The notes beneath the pieces are model-generated. The model did no database searches. It was not told the DNA's origin and saw only the letters and a program-made list of their open reading frames with translations. This document shows positions 57,670 through 64,000 of a stretch of 64,000 nt of DNA, one piece after another (the first letter of the stretch is position 1; every line of letters begins with the position of its first letter). Origin of the DNA: Falciphora oryzae (taxonomy: Eukaryota; Ascomycota; Sordariomycetes; Magnaporthales; Magnaporthaceae); assembly GCA_000733355.1 (NCBI GenBank), contig JNVV01000010.1, forward strand, positions 352,324-416,323, written 5' to 3'. Both the position numbers and the translations under genes were made by a program.

Positions 57670-60600
57670 CCAACAGTCAAGAATACCCGACTCACTCACG
57701 CTCACACGAATGCCCCCTCTTGGCTCAATGCGACTGCCTGTGCGGCCCGCAATTGAGCCGCCTCCCTCGGCCCAATCAGGAATCGCCGCCCAAGCACTCG
57801 GCAGAGCCTCGATATCTCCCATCTCATCCTTGAGGCCTATATGTTATTCCGTAGATGGTTTGGGCGTCCATCGTATTTTCCGTCGCTTGTTCGTGCTGTT
57901 CAGGCACCTCGGCGCACACAAACGACGTCGTCTCGCCTCCGCAGCCGGCCTCCTCCCTGCATGCCATCCGATACGCACATTTTTCTGGGATGCAAGCTGT
58001 GCGGGAGCCTAACAAGACCGCACACTTCACGTCCGGTCCCCCAACGGACGAACCGCAGAGCTGAAAGTTTAAAATGTGCCCGCGGAGCTGCCTTCCTGGT
58101 AGATCTGAGTGATGCACAGCCACGCCAAAAAGGCCCACAATCAAAAGTCGGGGTTGTGGCCGTGTGTGGTCTGGAGCGGAGAGGAGGGGAGAGGGCCATC
58201 CACGCTCGGTTTTGCCGAGTCAACATGGGGACCTTCAAAACAGACGCCAAGAGCCGCGGTTCCGCTCCGCCCCTTGCCATCGCATCGCCTTTTCGCTTTG
58301 GCCACCCGACGGTGTGTGGCTCCGGAGGTGACAACGGCTTTTCTGTCATCGATTAGGTAGATAGATAGGTGGTAGGCACCAAGGCTCGGATTTGGAATCC
58401 AGAGATTAGGAGCAGAGCAAGGCCCTCTCTTGGCGCCCACGGATCATATTCAGAAATCTTGATGGCCGTCTTGGATGGGATTGTGTTTTGCCGGCATCAA
58501 AAACCACTCGTCTTTGGTCCATCCGACCGACCCCGGAGGGCATTCGAGCCCACATCCCTTCCATGCTTCACCCTTATTTCTCGTAGAAGAAGGTTGATCA
58601 AGGGCTGCGTTCCCAAGACATGCGTTTTGTCGGGCAGACAGCAACAACAACAACAGTCTACCCAACACGGAGCCCAAGATGCAAAAGCTGTAAATGCTCG
58701 GTGATTGAGAATCCTCTTTCCCATGGCATTTTCCCTCTTTCTCGTCTCTTTTCCGCTGCCCGATCCATCCGTGGATTTTGGTATCCGTGCTGTCGTGCGG
58801 ATATTTTGGTCCTTCTATTAAAAGCGACTGTCTTCGCGATACAGCCCTCGATCAAATACCACCGTACCATCACCACCACTATCCACCTTCCAGGGCGGCG
58901 GCCAAATACCCGCCCACCCCTTCTATTAATGCATCCGAATTAAGTCCAAGCCCTCACCTCCGCTGCCTCTTTACCCAAAAGCCCCGACCGCCTTCCACCC
59001 TGTCCGATCTTCATCCTTCACTTCCCTCCGGAGGAGCCTCGGTATACCGCGCGGCCTTTCACCAGTTGCACCACCCCTTCAGGCGTCCGGGATTCCGGGA
59101 CGTTTGAAGGGATGATGCCTCTTGACCGCCGGCTGCCGGCTGATGGCGCCGTCCACCGGCCGGCGCCGCCTCTCGGCCTCGGCAGTCTCGTCCTCCCGAG
59201 TCTCTGTCTGGATATAGTCCCCGCAGTGCCGATCAGTGAGTGTGAGCATCTTGCAGTCTTCCTCGGTGACGTGCCTCCCGGTGGGCCGGTAGCTCATGGG
59301 CCGTCGCCGGCCGGCATCGCCATTGCCTATTCCTAGATTATCAGAACGCTGCCCGCCATGCTTTTGTTTTTGCTGCCCGGCCGTGCCGTAGGCGGTGGCG
59401 GTGTGGCTAGGGAGGCCTTGTCGGTCATCCTCCCTGCCCGTCCGGCCAGCCCGAGCAACACCAGCCGTGGCCCAGCGAGGAGGCGTCGAGAACGGACTCT
59501 GCATGACCGAAGGCTTTTCCCGCCCGTCGCTGCTCCAGCCACAGCCCATACCTGACGTGATTGTGTCTTTATACCCTATAGCCTGACGTGAGTATCGACG
59601 CCTGCGCTGACGTAGATATCCGTAGTAGAAGTGTTGCACATCAGGATCTACTACTGTAGATTGCGATCTAGGGTGTTCCTTCGTTAGTATGTAGCTGGTT
59701 TCATATGCTTCAGGAATCCAGTGTACTCGGTGGGAGGCTTAGTGTGGATTTATAGACCTCCGTAACACGCTGTATCTGAGTCTTTTTACTATGCGCCGGC
59801 AAAGAAAATGCCCGGTCGACTGGAAGCCGGTCTTATGGACACAGCACATGATACCACAAAATCTGTGGCACGACACAAAGATGGCAAACAAGGGGAAATA
59901 CTTCGTCATGCAACGGGGAACTCGGCATGAGTCTTGCTGGATCTTCTAGTCTAAAGTGATGCCTCTTCTATCTTTCTTCTTTCCCCCCCTTCTCGTTCCA
60001 TTTCTTTTTTCTCCAGTCCTCTGTTAATTCTGGAGTAAGTTGCCTACCCGCGGTCTTGTTTGATCTGGCGGTCATCAGGTAGGAGATGCACGCTTGGCTT
60101 TCAAATCTCTCGGCCAAATACCTTCCTTCGCCCTTGAGGTGCCCTTCCCGAAGCATGTAACGAGCGATCTTGATGACACCCGGTGATTTTCGCGATGTTT
60201 TGCATTTATCTAGTTCTGAGTGCTGAGATTCCCTCTGGAAACAAAATACACCGAAAGAGAAGAAACCTGAGACTGCTCAGAGCTGCTGGAATCAGGCAAC
60301 GTGGGAATTGTCAGATGTCGGCCCCGGCTTGAGGGATCTTGTGCCACTAGTGGTATCCTTGAGAACGATACATCAAAGATGTGCAACAACGATACATGGC
60401 CGAGACGAGCCAGATATATTGCTTTCTGCCCCGGTGCGTCTGCCAATGCCCGACAAAGAAACGCATTTCTCTGCCACGATTTCTCGAAAGTCGAGATGCT
60501 CGGGCCTTGGTGTCGGATTACCAAGCATCATTGGGGGCTTAGGGGGGAAATAATCTGGCCTCAGAAAAGCGCCCGGAAGGTACAGTAAGCCGACACCAGG

Positions 60601-61213
60601 GACGAATTCCAACGGAGTGGAGGACAGTCCACGAGAAAAACAATAAAACACTATTGACTGAGTTTACGTGGCTATGTTTCAAGGCTAACCCTCATAGATG
60701 TGTCGCTGATACCCCAGACACCCCGGAGCTATGCTGTAATGGCTGCATTGAGCGCGAAAGCAACGACAGGGAAGTTATCAACAAAGAAGAAGACGCCCCG
60801 AACTCAAGTAGAACTACCAAGAACTCCGAAGTGCAATCCCGAAGACCGTCCTTGCCGGACCGGAACGCCAAACAAAGCTCGCCTCGTTGGAAGTATGCGA
60901 GGTTGATACCGGCTGCAAGTACGAACAGGCGCCATGATTTGTAGATATGCAAGAAAGAAACCACAGGAAAAATGAGGAGGTAAGCCATGAAAGCGGCAGA
61001 TGAAATGGAAATGCTCACGGCTGCAATGCCTAGAGACTGGACAAAGCATGCCAACAAATGCCGATACTATGTTGACGAAAATAGAGGGATCAAGTAAAAG
61101 GCGGGGAAAGGAAGATTAGAACGGAGGCGTTCCTTGACGTCAAAGCAAGCGAGCTAACTCTTGAATTCATGCAAGGGCGGGCGACCGAGAACGCAAGCAT
61201 GCGCTGGCCCCTG
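54639..61213. other. 6.6-kb region without a convincing gene
   Basis: Carbonic anhydrase promoter at the left, then a long G/C-rich stretch with overlapping frames on all strands but no splice-consistent or family-like protein. A 35-nt A-tract lies at 57634-57668. The section from about 59540 is AT-richer, with TGACGT repeats at 59577-59622. Two minus-strand frames (59079-59639 and 60692-61057) were examined and not accepted. Confidence 0.5.
57634..57668. repeat. poly-A tract, 35 nt
   Basis: Longest homopolymer in the window; 35 consecutive A in non-coding DNA. Confidence 0.95.
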
Positions 61214-63618
61214 CTACCATCGGCGACTAGAAGGGAAAACTGTTAAGGCGGGACATTCCAGAAGATTTCGGGTGACGAAACAAAAAGGGTGCGCCAAGAC
61301 GTACCTGAATGCATCGGCGACTTTGATCTGGCGTCTCTTGGGCTTGGCATCTGCTCTCGACCCTTTCTTTTCAGAGACGACCTCGCGGACCATGCCCAGT
61401 ATCTCCATTTCAAGATCGTCCAGCGGTGAGCTGGACCCACTCCGGGGAGGACTCCCGGGAGGGCTGCTGGGAGAACGACCTCGGTCGTGCCGACCGCGTG
61501 GACTTTCGGACCCCCTGCGTGACCCGTGCCTTGCATAGCCTCTCGGGGGTGAGCGAGAGCGTGACCTGTACCGGGCATCCGGTCTCGGTCTCGATCTCGA
61601 CCTTCCATGGATCTTTTCGGGGGAATTGTTGCTGTGGTAGCCGGAATCATGGCGTCCACGGCCACTTGAAGACAAGTCGTTCGGCTGTCTGGGTTCTAGT
61701 CGGCCGTTGCTGTGGCCTCTAGCGTCCGACTGGTGTGAAGACCTGTGTTGGGGCTGTTCAGAATGGCCCCCGTCCCCGGCGTCTCCGCGATATCTCCTCG
61801 GCGCCGATGATGGTGAGTCGTACGTCGACCGAGGGGTGGAAGCTTCTGAACCCTTGAAGCGTTTTGCTTGATAAGGTCGATCTGGTCCGTTAGCCGTGCG
61901 GCCGTGCTTGCCTAAGGAACCATGGGGCAGCACATCGCCGGATCTCGAAGCCGAGAGTTCCCGCTCTTGACGCGGAGAATAGCGCTGCTTGACCACTATT
62001 TCATCCAACACGATCTCGTCTTTCACAATCGTCTCGCTTCGCCCGCCTGTTGGGGCGGCGCTGGGATAGCTTGGGTATTCGTGTGGGTTATTTGGGAAAC
62101 GACAGCGCACCATGCCTGGCCAGGCGAGGAAGGCGGGATCGTTCTTGGCCTTGTCCCAGAATTTTGACTCGCGGATGGAACGCAAAAACCCGGCGCAGTT
62201 GTCGGCGGAGAAAAAATCGGACTTGATCGAGTTGGAATCGAATGCAGGCGGGATAGTTGGGACGTCACTATATTCGTTTGGCAGAGGCCGCCCAACTGCA
62301 TCAGCCGGTTTGGTTGGGTGTTGCGCAAATGCAGCCTGTAGCTCCCACTCGAACTCATCGCCCTCGATCCCAGGGCTCGGTTCTTGCTTTGGCTTCGCCA
62401 CACCATCATTGTCGGCTGCCGGCTCGCCAGCATCGGGCGTACGACAAGGCTGACGGGCGGGAAGGCTCGCAGGCAGTACCGTTGGCAGAGTCGAGGGACG
62501 GGTTGTGGCGGTCTCAGCAGCCCTAGATGGGCTTCGGTTGCGTTGTGCCTGACCTTTGCGCTGGTGCTTTGAGCCCCGACCACGGTCTCTGTCTCGATCC
62601 CGGTCTCTCCCCCTATCCCTATCTCGATCACGATCTCTATCCCGGCCCTTGTGGTGTGGGCCGTTACGATGGCGTTGATTGCGGTTGTGGTCATGCTGTG
62701 ATTGGCGGCGAGGGCTTTCATTTGGGTACGCAGGAGGATAATAAGGCTGATGCGCCTCGTACGGTCCTGCTGGGTAAGGTGGAATGGGAGGAGGATAGGG
62801 GTAAGCAGGCGGAGGAGGGACAGGAGGTAATGAGGGATGTGCAGGGTGTCCAGTAGCGACTGGCGGAGGTCCCTGGGCTGGATAAGGGGCAGGAGGGGCG
62901 TATGTCTGCTGTGGAGGCGGGTAATACGGCTGTGGAGGAGTGCCGTAAGGTGGATGATAAGAAGTGGCCGGGGGAGGGCCAGGTGGGTGACCAGGAGGAG
63001 GCGGGCCATACGCCGAAGGCTGGCCATAGGGGTCATATGAAGGATACGGGTGGGGCGGTGGAGGAGGCGGCGCAGGGTAGCCTGCGCCGTAGCTGCTCGG
63101 AGGATAGGGCCATCCCGCTGCCGGGGCCGGCGGGGCGGGAGCATGCGCCGGAGGAGGGGGATAGTAGGGCGCAGGAGCCGGAGCCGGGGCCGGAGCCGGA
63201 GCCTGAGCGGGCGGCGGCGGCGGGAGCGGCAGGTTCGCAGGGGGCGGATAGTTAGCCAGTTGTGAGTGGTGGCCTGGCGGCGGGCCATATCGGGTGATGA
63301 CCATGCCGCCTGCGCCTTTGCCCTGACCAGAGCCTCCCTGAGAGGAGTTTTTGGATTGCGACGCAGCCTTCCGTTGACGGAAAGCTTGCAGGCCTCTGGA
63401 TGAATCGAGGTCAGTGGGGCCTCTGGATTGATAGCAGGAGATGGCATGAGGAAACAAGATACAAAGAGAGATGCTTCCGGAAGCGGAGGAGCATCAACTT
63501 ACGCCGGGACTTTCCGAACCTCCTCGGGACATGCTATCACGAAGTGACCCTTGACTCCGCAGTTGAAGCACTCTGGCTCGTCCTTGGGACCATCTTGCCC
63601 CGGGGCACGTTCCGACAT
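61214..63618 (-). CDS. zinc-knuckle protein with Pro-rich and RD/RS-rich regions
   Basis: Minus-strand exons 63618-63503, 63395-61305 and 61226-61214 encode 739 residues. Residues 17-30 form a CCHC zinc knuckle, CX2CX4HX4C, in CFNCGVKGHFVIAC. A very Pro/Tyr-rich segment (about 70-270) follows, then an Arg/Asp repeat block (KGRDRDRDRDRDRGRD...), an acidic/aromatic region (GDEFEWELQAAFAQ; FWDKAKNDPAFLAWPGMVR) and an Arg/Ser-rich part with RSRSRSPPRG. The end reads LEMEILGMVREVVSEKKG, a basic stretch and FSRRW. The composition is that of a nuclear RNA-processing factor; the exact role is unknown. Intron 2 (61227-61304, 78 bp) is a multiple of three and has no stop, so retention would add 26 residues. 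The start at 63618 is the first ATG upstream of the knuckle. Confidence 0.85.
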
Positions 63619-64000
63619 GCTTGAGGACGCAGTCTGGATGGGAGGATCGAGCAGAGACGGAAGAGGGAGAGACGGTATTGGAAGAAGAGAAGCGCGGGGG
63701 AGGAGGCAACGAAGGGAAGCAAGTGTGGCGCAGACTAACTGACTTATACGGGGGGTATAGGGCTGGGAAGGATGGTGATTCGTGCCAGAGACAAGGACGG
63801 CGGCGCAACCCACAGCAAGCGACGCAGGCAAGCAGGGCAGACAGGACGGCCGACTCGGCACGGTCCCGGATGCCCGCAGTCAAGCTTGGCTGTTCCCGCG
63901 GCTGCCGGCCGACGCGCGGACCGGATCTTGACCAGGCGGCGGGTCCCACCTCGACCGATCGCGACGTCGAAGCGACACGACGACTGGAGCTCAGCTTCGC
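63619..64000. other. upstream region of the zinc-knuckle gene
   Basis: Promoter and 5' leader of the minus-strand gene, continuing to the window edge. No other gene start seen. Confidence 0.5.

Noticed and set aside
59079..59639. Minus-strand frame of 186 codons, Arg/Asp-rich
   Set aside because: Begins with a non-ATG codon, no domain or splice support, composition typical of random GC-rich frames.
60692..61057. Minus-strand frame with a hydrophobic, membrane-protein-like N-terminal half
   Set aside because: No ATG at the beginning, mixed third-position base use unlike the real genes, no splice partners recognised. Could be a relic, but not supportable.

Overview
The window is nuclear DNA of a filamentous ascomycete, most likely a Sordariomycete. 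Genes have short introns (about 50-185 bp) with GTRNGT-type donors, YAG acceptors and CTAAC/CTGAC-like branch sites. Coding exons are strongly GC-biased at third positions. The gene set is eukaryotic and fungal: GWT1, KIN4, NOP7, SAC1, a Rab5 GTPase, MIC60 and PI31. The species cannot be named from the sequence alone. Two runs of N (23643-23688 and 46589-46737) show this is a scaffold with gaps.

Layout, left to right. 1-8055 has no supportable gene and is rich in microsatellites and homopolymer tracts. 8056-9222 (-) is a P-loop protein with a C-terminal helical tail. 10667-11778 (-) is a basic, Ser/Arg-rich unknown. 12964-14587 (+) is GWT1 (GPI inositol acylation). 14588-19441 has no convincing gene. 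19442-23264 (+) is a KIN4-type kinase. 24379-24705 (+) is a small protein with a GRGGAGN motif. 25215-27512 (+) is an amidase with six exons, one of 17 nt. 27979-30072 (+) is NOP7/pescadillo. 30688-32456 (+) is a Ser-rich single-pass surface protein. 33321-35576 (-) is SAC1 and 36730-37776 (+) is Rab5, transcribed divergently. 38905-41084 (+) is MIC60. 44551-45412 (+) is a secreted cysteine-containing protein. 46095-47308 (+) is a D-2-hydroxyacid dehydrogenase cut by a gap. 47712-49649 (+) is an unknown protein with an Arg/Ser-rich tail. 50291-51598 (-) is a PI31-like proteasome regulator. 53106-54638 (-) is an alpha-carbonic anhydrase with low-complexity additions. 54639-61213 has no convincing gene. 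61214-63618 (-) is a zinc-knuckle protein with Pro-rich and Arg/Asp-Arg/Ser regions.

Most genes are housekeeping and do not form a metabolic cluster. GWT1 (ER), SAC1 (ER/Golgi phosphoinositides) and Rab5 (early endosome) all serve the secretory and endocytic membrane system, but I see no evidence that they are co-regulated beyond the shared SAC1/Rab5 intergenic region. I found no transposase, CRISPR array, rRNA or tRNA that I could defend, and no convincing novel multi-gene system. The points most worth a second look are gene-structure oddities (microexons, a GC-AG intron, a stop-free 3n intron), the modified carbonic anhydrase, the variant P-loop protein, and the large repeat-rich gene-free stretches.
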